Source: Mycobacterium sp. AZCC_0083
Lineage (GTDB): Bacteria > Actinomycetota > Actinomycetes > Mycobacteriales > Mycobacteriaceae
Length of the DNA: 64,000 nt
Direction of reading: 5' to 3'
Assembly: GCF_014202335.1 (NCBI RefSeq)
Contig: NZ_JACHGP010000018.1
Location: forward strand, 62,290 to 126,289
Part shown: one piece after another, positions 25,827-34,140 of the stretch
Layout: the number at the start of each line of letters is the position of its first letter
How positions within the stretch are numbered: the first letter of the stretch is position 1
Notes under the pieces: generated by a model
The model's input: only the letters and a program-made list of their open reading frames with translations
The model's database searches: none
Told to the model about the DNA's origin: nothing
Translations under genes and position numbers: made by a program

Positions 25827-26453
25827 ATGCAGCAGCGAGTTTGTACTTTTGTTTACGCCGACGATCCGATCCTGCAGGCTGGCGTGGTCAGCCAACTGCG
25901 CCTGCGCCCGGAGATCGACATCGTCGCAGCGAGCGAACTGAGCCGAGCCGACGTCGCGGTCGCCGTCGCGGACTCGCTCGATGGTGAGACGCTGCGGGTC
26001 CTTCAGGCCTTGCAGCGGGCGGACATTGAGCACACGGTTCTGGTTACCAGCGCCATCGATGACACCACAGTGGTCAGCGCGGCCGAGGTCGGCGTCAGTG
26101 GGCTGCTGCGGCGGGCGGACGCGACTCCCGATGTGCTCGTCCGGACCATCCAGCAGGTGGCCAACGGCGATGGCGTCCTCCCTTCGGACCTACTCGGGAC
26201 ATTGTTGGACCAGGTCGGCCGACTACAGCGGCAGCTGTTGTCGCCGCAGGGGTTGACGTTCGCGGGGTTGACCGATCGGGAGACCGCGGTGCTGCGCCTG
26301 ATCGCAGATGGCCACGACACCAACGAGATCGCACAGCAGCTGTGCTACAGCCAGCGAACGGTGAAGAACGTGCTGCACGACGTGACGAGCCGCCTACAAC
26401 TGCGCAACCGCTCGCATGCGGTTGCCTACGCCGTCAGAGCAGGGCTGATCTGA
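25827..26453 (+). CDS. NarL/LuxR-type response regulator, receiver degenerate
   Basis: 208 residues. The N-terminal part has receiver-like folding with the acidic pair (YADDPIL), but no clear phosphoacceptor Asp: the expected VLxD strand reads AVAVADSLDGE. The C-terminal HTH is a good LuxR domain (LTDRETAVLRLIADGHDTNE, QRTVKNVLHDVTSRLQLRNR). It precedes the cap/ATPase unit by 87 bases, from which it is separated by the TGCCC element. By position it is the best candidate for a cluster-specific regulator. Confidence 0.85.
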   Translation: MQQRVCTFVYADDPILQAGVVSQLRLRPEIDIVAASELSRADVAVAVADSLDGETLRVLQALQRADIEHTVLVTSAIDDTTVVSAAEVGVSGLLRRADATPDVLVRTIQQVANGDGVLPSDLLGTLLDQVGRLQRQLLSPQGLTFAGLTDRETAVLRLIADGHDTNEIAQQLCYSQRTVKNVLHDVTSRLQLRNRSHAVAYAVRAGLI

Positions 26454-26462
26454 GCGCCGATC

Positions 26463-26489
26463 TGCCCGTTCGGGCAAAGTTTCCTGCCC
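26463..26489 (+). promoter_or_regulatory. eCIS element TGCCC-N4-GGGCA-N8-TGCCC, site A
   Basis: TGCCC GTTC GGGCA, 8 bases, TGCCC, ending 51 bases before the ATG of the DUF4255 gene. From the first base of the third half-site, TTCC is found at positions 27-30, as at sites B and D (TGCC at site C). See sites at 32680-32706, 45610-45636 and 56668-56694. Confidence 0.75.
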
Positions 26490-26540
26490 TGATGGCGGGA
26501 CGAGTGCTCGTTCCGCGTATCCCTCTTTCGAGCGACGGTG

Positions 26541-27293
26541 ATGACTGTGATTTCCGATGTCGATGATGCGCTGAAGAAGTTGATCAGCCGCGAGGCGATC
26601 AACGACGGGGAGGTCGAAGTGGTATTCGACGCGCCGAACAAGGATTGGGCAGCGCGTCGCAGCGGGCCCACCATCGATGTCTACTTGTATGACATTCGCG
26701 AAGATCTCCGCCGTCGGCAGCGGGGCATGATCAACGAGTACCAGGACAGCTTCGTCGTCTCACGGCATCTTCCACCGAGGCATTTCAAGTTGTCCTATCT
26801 GGTCGCCGCGTGGACGCAGCGTCCCGAGGACGAGCATCGCCTTCTGGCTTCCCTGCTGCGCTGCTTTCTGCGCTACGAGGCGCTGCCCGAGGACGTATTG
26901 AGCGGGTCGCTCCAGGAGCTCGGCCTGCCGGTGCCGATGACCGTCGCGCTACCGCCCCCTGAGGATCGATCGTTCGCCGACGTGTGGACGGCATTGGGCG
27001 GGGAGCTGAAACCCTCGCTCGACGTCGTCGTGACGGCGCCGATCGACTCTGGCCGATCGTTCCCGGCAGGCCCGCCGGTCAAGTGGTCGCCCTCGCTCAC
27101 ATTGGAGGGCATTGCCGGCAGTGCGCCGGCCGAGACCTTGCAGCGCGGTCTCACCGAGGTGGCCTTCAACGCCTCTAACGGGACAAGTCACGCTGAAGGG
27201 CCGACCGGGGCATCGGCCGCATCGTCCGGGGGATCGGATACGTCGATCCGGATCCGCAAACGTCGTCCGAAATCTGGTGGGACGACGCAGTGA
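26541..27293 (+). CDS. DUF4255 / Pvc16-type tube cap protein
   Basis: 250 residues; GTG 26538 and ATG 26541 are both possible starts, differing by one residue. The first 190 residues match the Pvc16 N-terminal (DUF4255) domain: VISDVDDALKKLI, GPTIDVYLYDIREDL, FKLSYLVAAWTQRPEDEHRLLASLLRC. In PVC/Afp particles this protein ends the tube/sheath and sets its length. The remaining 60 residues are low complexity with a basic RIRKRRPK tail. Coupled by GTGA overlap to the AAA ATPase; first gene of unit A. Confidence 0.9.
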   Translation: MTVISDVDDALKKLISREAINDGEVEVVFDAPNKDWAARRSGPTIDVYLYDIREDLRRRQRGMINEYQDSFVVSRHLPPRHFKLSYLVAAWTQRPEDEHRLLASLLRCFLRYEALPEDVLSGSLQELGLPVPMTVALPPPEDRSFADVWTALGGELKPSLDVVVTAPIDSGRSFPAGPPVKWSPSLTLEGIAGSAPAETLQRGLTEVAFNASNGTSHAEGPTGASAASSGGSDTSIRIRKRRPKSGGTTQ

Positions 27294-29332
27294 CGCCACT
27301 GGCGCCCCCGGTCCTCGACAGCCGGGGATATCTGCTCGGACGCGCAGCCGTCGTAGAAGAGCGGGTCCGGACGCTGGTCGCGCACCGACGGAGCGTCGAC
27401 CCGGCACCCGACGATCAGTTCCGTGGCCTGTATATCAGCGATGCTGCGGTCGATGCCCTGTTGGGTGAGCCGCAGGAACCGCCGCGATTCGACTCGGCAC
27501 GTCGAAATATCTTGGAGGGCAACGCCGATGAGGCGGAGGCTGCGGGTACTGTCCTGCGGCTGCGGGCATTGACGCGCACTGCGGGACTGACAGCTGACGA
27601 TGTCGATCTCTTGGTCATCGCGTTGCTTCCCGACTTGGACTCCCGATTCGAGCGTTTCTACGGGTATCTCAATGACGACGTGACGCGTCGGCGCGCGACC
27701 GTCGGGTTGGCACTCGAGTTGGCCGACGTCTCGCCGTTGGATGCATCGGCGCGTGCCCGATTGTCGCCGGGGGCGCCGCTGGTGGACCTCGCGTTGGTGC
27801 TGATCGAGGAACCGGACCGGCCGTTCCTCACCCGTGGTTTGCGTGTACCGGATCGGGTCACTGCGCACCTGCTGGGCGATGACAAGCCCGATCCGGCCCT
27901 GGCCGGATTGCTGACCGAACCGCACCGCACCGTCACCGAGCAATCGACCGCGCTCGCGAAGGCTCTTCTTGCCGGGCAACGGTTCTGCTACTTGCGAGAG
28001 ACCGGAGGCTGCTCCGGGGCCGCCTTGGCCGCCGACGGTTTGCACAAAGCCTCTCGGCCGGTGCTGCTGTGCGACGCGAAACGCTTGGTCGCGGCCGGCG
28101 ATCCCACACTGGCGGTCGCAGTGCTGGGTCGTGAGGCCGTGCTACTCGATGCGGGTCTGGTGATTTCGTCGGTCGAGGCGCTCTCGGAACACTCCGTACG
28201 GGTCATGCCGCTGTTGTCCCGACTGCCGGTGCCGGTGGTGCTCGTCGGGACGTCGGCGTGGGATCCAGCATGGTCCGACGACGTTCCGTTGGTTGTCGAG
28301 ACCACTCGGCTGACCACCTCGGAACGTACGGACCTGTGGACGCGCCAACTCGGATCGCTCGCCGATACCGTCGATGTCGCGGATCTGGCGTCACAGTTCG
28401 CGTTTGGGCCGAAAGAGGTTGCAGCGGCGATAGATTCGGCGCGTGCTTCGGCGCGACTCGACGGTGGTACACCGATCGGCGCCGGGCTGCGCCGTGGCGC
28501 TCGGTTACAGAATGCGGCGGGCCTCGAGCGGCTCTCGCGGCGCGTGGCACCCGGCGTCTCGTGGGACGACCTGGTTCTGCCGGACGGCACGCTCGAACAA
28601 CTTCAGGAGCTGACGGTTCGAGCACGGTATCGGGAACGGGTCCTGCGCGACTGGCGGATGCGCCCCGGCGGGGGCCGCGGCACTGGTGTCACGGCACTCT
28701 TCGCGGGTGACTCGGGCACCGGCAAGACGATGGCGGCCGAGGTCATTGCCGGTGACCTAGGCCTCGATCTGTATGCAGTCGATCTCGCAACCGTCGTCGA
28801 CAAGTACATCGGTGAGACGGAAAAGAATTTGGAGCGGATCTTCACCGAAGCCTCCAACGTCTCGGCGGTGCTGCTGTTCGATGAGGCGGACGCCATCTTC
28901 GGCAAGCGCAGCGAGGTCCGCGACGCCCACGACCGGTACGCCAACATCGAGAGCGCCTACCTACTGCAACGCATGGAGTCCTTCGACGGCGTTGCCGTGC
29001 TGGCGACCAACCTGCGGGCCAATCTGGACGATGCGTTCACCCGCCGGCTCGACATGGTCGTTGACTTTCCGATGCCCGACGAGGAGGCCCGGCTGGCACT
29101 GTGGAAGCGCTGCCTGGACGGCCCGGTTCCGGCATCGACGGACTTGCAGCTCGACGTCTTCGCCGAGGCATTCCCGTTGGCGGGAGGCAACATTCGGTCT
29201 GCAGCGATCACCGCCGCCTACATGGCGGCAGGTTCCGGCCGGGACGTCGACGTGGAGCACCTGACCGCCGCGATACATCGTGAGTACCGCAAACAGGGGC
29301 GGCTGTTGCCGACAGACGCACGCCGAGGATAG
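27290..29332 (+). CDS. AAA+ ATPase of contractile injection system (Afp15/Pvc15-like)
   Basis: 680 residues, GTG start overlapping the previous stop. The N-terminal 400 residues are the helical/winged region typical of eCIS ATPases (LLVIALLPDLDSRFERFYGYL). The C-terminal AAA+ module has Walker A FAGDSGTGKTMAAE near residue 474, Walker B VLLFDEADAIFGKRSE near 530 and arginine-rich sensor 2 region FTRRLDMVVDFPMPDEE. Afp15-type ATPases act in assembly or effector loading. It ends 8 bases from the convergent PAAR-like gene. Confidence 0.93.
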   Translation: MTPLAPPVLDSRGYLLGRAAVVEERVRTLVAHRRSVDPAPDDQFRGLYISDAAVDALLGEPQEPPRFDSARRNILEGNADEAEAAGTVLRLRALTRTAGLTADDVDLLVIALLPDLDSRFERFYGYLNDDVTRRRATVGLALELADVSPLDASARARLSPGAPLVDLALVLIEEPDRPFLTRGLRVPDRVTAHLLGDDKPDPALAGLLTEPHRTVTEQSTALAKALLAGQRFCYLRETGGCSGAALAADGLHKASRPVLLCDAKRLVAAGDPTLAVAVLGREAVLLDAGLVISSVEALSEHSVRVMPLLSRLPVPVVLVGTSAWDPAWSDDVPLVVETTRLTTSERTDLWTRQLGSLADTVDVADLASQFAFGPKEVAAAIDSARASARLDGGTPIGAGLRRGARLQNAAGLERLSRRVAPGVSWDDLVLPDGTLEQLQELTVRARYRERVLRDWRMRPGGGRGTGVTALFAGDSGTGKTMAAEVIAGDLGLDLYAVDLATVVDKYIGETEKNLERIFTEASNVSAVLLFDEADAIFGKRSEVRDAHDRYANIESAYLLQRMESFDGVAVLATNLRANLDDAFTRRLDMVVDFPMPDEEARLALWKRCLDGPVPASTDLQLDVFAEAFPLAGGNIRSAAITAAYMAAGSGRDVDVEHLTAAIHREYRKQGRLLPTDARRG

Positions 29333-29340
29333 GGCGCGCC

Positions 29341-29730
29341 TTACGCCTGCACCGTCATGTTTGGGTTGGCAGTCACCGAGATCACCCCGCCCCACGTGCA
29401 CATGCACTGGGAGACGTTCGTCAATACCGGCTGACCACCTATCGTGACCGTCGGGGATCCGGGTGTCCACGGCGACGCGGTGGCGGGAATGCACGGCTGC
29501 GGCGTCAACACGCCCAAGGCGGCGGCGGTCGCGGCGGCTACCTGAGGATTTGACGGAGTCATGCATACGCCGAACGACTTGATGTTCGCCATGGGCTTTG
29601 AGTCCATGATCGTTGCCGCGGGTTGCGACGACGCCATCACCCTGGCGACCGGCAAGACGGTCAGCGGGGATGGCGCGGCGCCGAAGGTGCATTGCAACAT
29701 CGCGCCGTTCACGACTATCTGGCCTGCCAT
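29341..29730 (-). CDS. PAAR-like spike-tip protein (DUF4280)
   Basis: 129 residues. Pattern of DUF4280: MVNGAMLQCTFGAAPS-like start (VVNGAMLQCTFG), PSPLTVLP, VCMTPSNPQ, TPQPCIPATASPW, and CMCTWGGVISV. The six Cys could bind a metal at the tip of a beta-cone. In eCIS and T6SS, PAAR-type proteins cap the VgrG spike. Last gene of unit B; stands 30 bases after the zinc-ribbon/Ig membrane protein gene. Confidence 0.9.
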   Translation of the reverse strand: MAGQIVVNGAMLQCTFGAAPSPLTVLPVARVMASSQPAATIMDSKPMANIKSFGVCMTPSNPQVAAATAAALGVLTPQPCIPATASPWTPGSPTVTIGGQPVLTNVSQCMCTWGGVISVTANPNMTVQA

Positions 29731-29760
29731 GAAACCGACTCTCTGCTCACAACCGACTCC

Positions 29761-31767
29761 TCACTTGTTGGTGACGCGGGCCCACAACCCGCCGGCCAAT
29801 CCGAAGGCCGCCCCGAATAGGACCAAGATGATTCCGTAGCTGGGGGCACCAATGGACACGTGCTGCCACGCCAGCGAAATGAGCAACAGCAGCCAGTAGC
29901 CGATTGCCGCCACCGCGATCAGGGCTGCTACTCGGATGCTCCATTTTCCCACGCTGACAAAGGCCGTCACGATCATTGCGATGGCCAGGACGAAAATCGA
30001 AATACGTTCGGGCGGTTGGGAAAACACGACAAACTGGTCGGGCGTTTGATGCCAGAGGAACATAACCCCGTACTGATTGAGCTTGTCGAGCAGTCCGGTA
30101 TTGGCGGAGTTTGACCACCAATTCGATTCGAACAGCCATCTGGCGTTGAACAGCTTCGCGTTCGATGCCCACGGCTCTGCGGCGCCCCACATCGCTAGCA
30201 CGCCACCGAAGACAATCAGCGCGGCCTGGACAATCGGAATCCAGTCCCAGCCGGCGTGGATGAAAGTTGCCTTCGTGGTCAGGGATTCGTGTTCGTCGGA
30301 GGCAGTGATCTCCAGCTGACGCGTCGCATCCTCGTCACGCTTGGCCGGGTTTGGCGCGGACACCGATACCAGACCCCATGCCACCCCGCCGGGCGGCACG
30401 TCGAAACCTGGTGGAGAAAACTCGAACTGCACGACACCTTCGAGGTCGGTCCCTGACATGCCGGCTTGCAGCCATTGCGACTCATGGCGGTTTTCGATGC
30501 AGAACTGTAGCTGTCCTTGACGATTATCGGACCGCAGGGTTTCCGGAGTCACCGTCAGGCGCGACACCGAATAGGCGGTTACCGACGTCGACTGCGCGAA
30601 CTCGCCGGTGACCTCGACTTCGCCGTCGCCGTAGGTCGCCACCACCGAGAACGGCTTCAATGATTCCTTGCCCGACGGGGGCGGAGGTGCGCTGATGCGC
30701 ACCGACGTGGTGACCGCGCGGTCCGCCGGCACCGACAGTGTGTGGTTGGCGAACGCGAAGCGCACCACGCCTTGGGGATCGCGTCCCTCGAACTGCACCG
30801 TGCGTGCTGTTGTCGGTCCGCGATTGTCGACGATCAGGGTGACCACCGTTGACTCGGAGTCTCGCACGTGCGGTGAACTGGGATCCATCCGCAGGCGAAG
30901 CGGCGCCGCAACCGTACGCTCCTGATTGACGATTACCGTCGCCTCGGCGGTGGTGTTGTCTTCGCTGGCGGTGATCGTCAGCTGGCGAATCTGTGTTTCC
31001 CCGGCCCGGACCTCGGGCACAGTGAATTCGGCCAGTGCCTTGGTGGTCTGACCAGGCTCGAGGACCAGCCACGGCGGCGAGAAGGTGAATGTGACCTTGC
31101 CTTCGGAGTCTGAGCCGGCGAGGGCCACGTTGTGTGGGTAGTTACTGCTGGTGTTGTCGAGCAGGACTTCGACGCTGCCGGTGTTCTGGTCGACCAGGCG
31201 CACGGCAGTCGGCCGCGTAGTCACCGTGACCGCGGAACCGGACGGCGGGACGGTCACCGAAACCGGGACTTCGGTGAACCGCGCCGCATCGCGCTGCGAA
31301 CACACCCGCAGTCCGACGGTGATGGTCTGGGCGGGGATCAGAGCCCCCGAAGCCATGGCGAAGGTGGCGGTGATGAGTTCTGTCGTTCCCGGCATGAGCG
31401 TGACTTCGGGATGGCTCAGTGTTAGCCAGGGGGGCGCCGCGATAAGGGTCATCTCATAGGCATCGACGATGGTCGACGGGTTGCGGACCTGGACTCCGAG
31501 GCCGGCGTCCGGTTCGAGTATCGCCTCTGGGTGGGGGAGTTCCACCTCGGGAGCTTGCGCAGGGCTCCCGGTGCCGGTCGCTGTGCTTGTTGCCCCTCCG
31601 GCCGTTCGGCTGTGCGCGCCGACGGGCTCGGCCGGTATCGCGATCGTCTGATCCGGATCGGGCCTGTTGGCAGCCGAGTCCCAGCCGAGGTACTCGTCGC
31701 AGCCGACGCAGAAGCGCGCATCTACAGCGTTGGGCGTACCGCAGTCGTTACATACGTGTTCGGTCAT
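29761..31767 (-). CDS. Zinc-ribbon, Ig-like-repeat, four-helix membrane protein; possible eCIS anchor
   Basis: 668 residues. An N-terminal zinc ribbon (CNDCG-x8-FCVGC) is followed by a Pro/Thr-rich linker and about four Ig-like beta domains (residues 70-470; recurring FEF/FTFSPPWLVLEPGQ, PGTTELITATF and RQLTITAS patterns). Four transmembrane helices close the protein (WIPIVQAALIVFGGVLAMW; ISIFVLAIAMIVTAFVS; VAALIAVAAIGYWLLLLI; GIILVLFGAAFGLAGGL). With no helix before the Ig domains and a cytosolic-type zinc ribbon, these domains should face the cytosol. Sitting between a DUF4157 gene and the spike tip in one operon, it could tether the particle to the membrane, as CisA is reported to do for Streptomyces CIS; the homology to CisA is not tested. 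Confidence 0.8.
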   Translation of the reverse strand: MTEHVCNDCGTPNAVDARFCVGCDEYLGWDSAANRPDPDQTIAIPAEPVGAHSRTAGGATSTATGTGSPAQAPEVELPHPEAILEPDAGLGVQVRNPSTIVDAYEMTLIAAPPWLTLSHPEVTLMPGTTELITATFAMASGALIPAQTITVGLRVCSQRDAARFTEVPVSVTVPPSGSAVTVTTRPTAVRLVDQNTGSVEVLLDNTSSNYPHNVALAGSDSEGKVTFTFSPPWLVLEPGQTTKALAEFTVPEVRAGETQIRQLTITASEDNTTAEATVIVNQERTVAAPLRLRMDPSSPHVRDSESTVVTLIVDNRGPTTARTVQFEGRDPQGVVRFAFANHTLSVPADRAVTTSVRISAPPPPSGKESLKPFSVVATYGDGEVEVTGEFAQSTSVTAYSVSRLTVTPETLRSDNRQGQLQFCIENRHESQWLQAGMSGTDLEGVVQFEFSPPGFDVPPGGVAWGLVSVSAPNPAKRDEDATRQLEITASDEHESLTTKATFIHAGWDWIPIVQAALIVFGGVLAMWGAAEPWASNAKLFNARWLFESNWWSNSANTGLLDKLNQYGVMFLWHQTPDQFVVFSQPPERISIFVLAIAMIVTAFVSVGKWSIRVAALIAVAAIGYWLLLLISLAWQHVSIGAPSYGIILVLFGAAFGLAGGLWARVTNK

Positions 31768-31872
31768 AGCCCGTCCGCGAGGGTCGAAACGTCACCGTGG
31801 TCAGCGGGACTATATCCCGGGCTCCGGGGCCTCGGTGGGCATCCGCCATCACTAGCCGTTGCCTTGTCTTCG

Positions 31873-32595
31873 TTACGAATCGAGCTCGGCAAAGCCCTCG
31901 TGTCGCTGGACGAAGGTCTGAGCCGCGGCGGCGTTGTCAGGGTCTTCCTCCTCCTCTGCCTCCTCGCGCTGCACCATTGGCACGGTGCCATCGGCCGACC
32001 GCTGGACGTCATGAGTCGGGGGAGGGGCTGAGGCCATGACCCGGTCGGCATTGGCCACCGCATCGCGTTCGAACCGATCAGACGGATCGCTGACCTTCAC
32101 CCCACCGCCGGCGTCGGTTCCGTCGACCGGCCCATTTCGCTGCTGCACGACATGGGTCAGTTCATGGGCGAGCATGTGTTGGCCGGATTGCGATCCGGGC
32201 TCGTACTTGCCCTGCTGAAAGACGATGTCCGAGCCGACGGTGTAGGCCTGCGCGTTCACGGATTTGGCCGAGTCGTGTGCCGCCGCGTCGGCATGAATCC
32301 TGACGTCGCCGAAATCATGGCCCAGTCGGCCTTCCATGTCAGCCCGGATCGTCGGCTCCATGGGGGAACCTCCGGACCCGATCACGTCGTGAACCGGGGA
32401 GCGTTCCTGCTCGATCAGTTCGGCGGTGCCTGCATTGCCGATCGCGCGCTGCAGTCCCATCACCCCGGACGTGCCTGCGGCGTCGAGGCGTCCCGACATG
32501 GCGGCTTTCAGGGCGACTGCCGATTCCGCCTCCTCGATCCGGGATGCCTTGGGACGCAGGCTTGATTCTTGGTCGAAGCCGTCATGGATGTGCAC
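31873..32595 (-). CDS. eCIS-core DUF4157 protein with HELTH motif, copy 1
   Basis: 240 residues from the GTG at 32595 (AAGCGAGG upstream), chosen because the paralogue at 56777 begins at the matching residue and has the same length and ribosome site. The N-terminus has GLQRAIGNAGTAEL; the DUF4157 domain spans about 80-160 (FGDVRIHADAAAHDSAKSVNAQAYT, HMLAHELTHVVQQR), a zincin-like HExxH. The C-terminus is acidic with three VQR motifs. DUF4157 proteins are eCIS markers, thought to be cleaving proteases or effectors. First gene of unit B. Confidence 0.93.
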   Translation of the reverse strand: MHIHDGFDQESSLRPKASRIEEAESAVALKAAMSGRLDAAGTSGVMGLQRAIGNAGTAELIEQERSPVHDVIGSGGSPMEPTIRADMEGRLGHDFGDVRIHADAAAHDSAKSVNAQAYTVGSDIVFQQGKYEPGSQSGQHMLAHELTHVVQQRNGPVDGTDAGGGVKVSDPSDRFERDAVANADRVMASAPPPTHDVQRSADGTVPMVQREEAEEEEDPDNAAAAQTFVQRHEGFAELDS

Positions 32596-32679
32596 GCGGT
32601 ACCTCGCTTGCCGTATTGGTCTGCTGTCCAGGATCCACCCTCGGTGCGGTCTGCGGAAGAGGCGAACGACTACGCATTC

Positions 32680-32706
32680 GGGCATGACACGTTGCCCTTT
32701 CGGGCA
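32680..32706 (-). promoter_or_regulatory. eCIS element TGCCC-N4-GGGCA-N8-TGCCC, site B
   Basis: On the minus strand: TGCCC GAAA GGGCA, 8 bases, TGCCC, 84 bases before the DUF4157 copy 1 start. TTCC lies at positions 27-30 counted from the third half-site, the same distance as at site A. Confidence 0.75.
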
Positions 32707-32782
32707 GAGCCAGTTTGGCGTCGGCGGTGATCCGGGGAGGGCTGGAGTTTCATCGATCAGGTAGCCCTGTCTGGTCACAGTC

Positions 32783-32806
32783 ATTGCTAAGGTCGTCCGA
32801 TATCGG
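32783..32806 (+). promoter_or_regulatory. Conserved upstream element of Hsp70-2 (shared with Hsp70-3)
   Basis: ATTGCTAAGGTCGTC-N-GATAT-Y-GG occurs here and at 38702-38725, each about 73-75 bases before the Hsp70 ATG, with further similarity down to the start codon. It probably holds the promoter of both genes. Hsp70-4 keeps the start-proximal leader but lacks this upstream block. Confidence 0.5.
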
Positions 32807-32810
32807 TGGT

Positions 32811-34140
32811 CCGGCCGGGCGTCGGGCTGCTGGTTCATTGCGGTTGCTGCTACGGGTGATTGAGATGGCGGGGTCGGTGATGAGCGGTCGGGCGGACCTG
32901 GATTTGGTTTGGGTGCTGGCGGTCGACTTCGGTACCACGGCGACGGCGGCGGCGGTGCGCGAACCGGACGGCAGAGTTGCTGGTCTGGTTCTGCCTGACG
33001 GGACGTCGACGATGCCGTCATCGGTACTCGCCGACCCCAACGGTGTGCTGGTCGGTACCAAGGCCGACAGTGCGGCGGGATATAGCCTGGATCGCTACCA
33101 GCCGACCCCGAAGCGTGACATCGGGCGGGCCAGCGTGCTGCTGGGAGACGCAGAGTTTCGGCCGTGCACGCTGATCGCCGCGGTGTACGCGGCGATCATC
33201 CGTGAGGCGGTGCGTCAACACAATCACCGCCCGCCCGAGCAGTTGGTGTTGACCCATCCGGTCGACTGGTCAGACCGGCGCCTCGATGTTCTGCGCGAAG
33301 CGGTTTCGATGGCTGCTGATCAGCTCGAGATTTCGCTACCCGATCCGACGTTCATGCCGGAACCGGTCGCCGCGGCGACGCACTACGCGCAAGCCTCCGA
33401 TCAGCCCACGGCCCGCATTATCACCACCTCCGCTGGTTCGGCTGTGGTGCCCTCTGAGGAGGTGGTCGGCGATGAGTACTTCGCCGTGTACGACCTCGGT
33501 GGGGGTACGTTCGATGTCACGGTGTTGTGCCGCTCGTCGGATGGGTTCGAAATCCTGGCTACTGGCGGGATCGATCCGTTGGGCGGCTTCGAGTTCGACA
33601 ACCGGCTGTTCAACTACCTGGGGCAGACGCACTACAAGAAAGCCGACCCGAAACTGTGGCAGGCGCTTGACTACCCCGATCCCGAAGATCCTGACAGTGG
33701 CATGCGGCGGCGCATGCTCGACACGACGGTCCGTCAGGTCAAGGAAGAGTTGTCCGAGCACACCCAGCGCACGGTGCGTCTGCCCGGGTTGCCCGAACCG
33801 GTGCTGGTGACGCGCACCGAGTTCGAGAATCTCATCAGGACTGATCTCGATGCGACCATCGCCGAGTTTGAGGCGACGCTGGCCCGGGCCGGGTTGACAC
33901 CAGATCAGTTGGCAGGGATCTATCGGATCGGTGGCGCCTCGCGGATTCCGTTGGTGGGCAGCCTGCTTGATCAAATTGAGCGTCCCGTTCATGTCGTTGA
34001 TCATCCGAAGACGGTCGTTGCGCTCGGCGCTGTGGTCGATGCGGCGGAGTCCGTCGAGCCAGCGGTAGTGGACGAGCCGCCCACGGCTGAGCAACCAGAG
34101 ACGCAGACGGAACTGCTTGCAACCGTGCCCGTTTCCGCCG
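32811..34140 (+). repeat. Left arm of about 1.3-kb inverted repeat (Hsp70-2)
   Basis: From the leader just upstream of the Hsp70-2 start through its ATPase domain and into the linker, the sequence recurs in opposite orientation at about 42600-43945 (Hsp70-4) with only a handful of base changes in the ATPase domain. Limits are approximate. The arms enclose about 8.5 kb with a secreted protein, Hsp70-3 and a second secreted protein. Confidence 0.85.

Noticed and set aside
32596..33021. N-terminal extension of DUF4157 copy 1 to 33021
   Set aside because: It would run antisense through the Hsp70-2 start and the TGCCC element; the paralogue starts at the position matching 32595.
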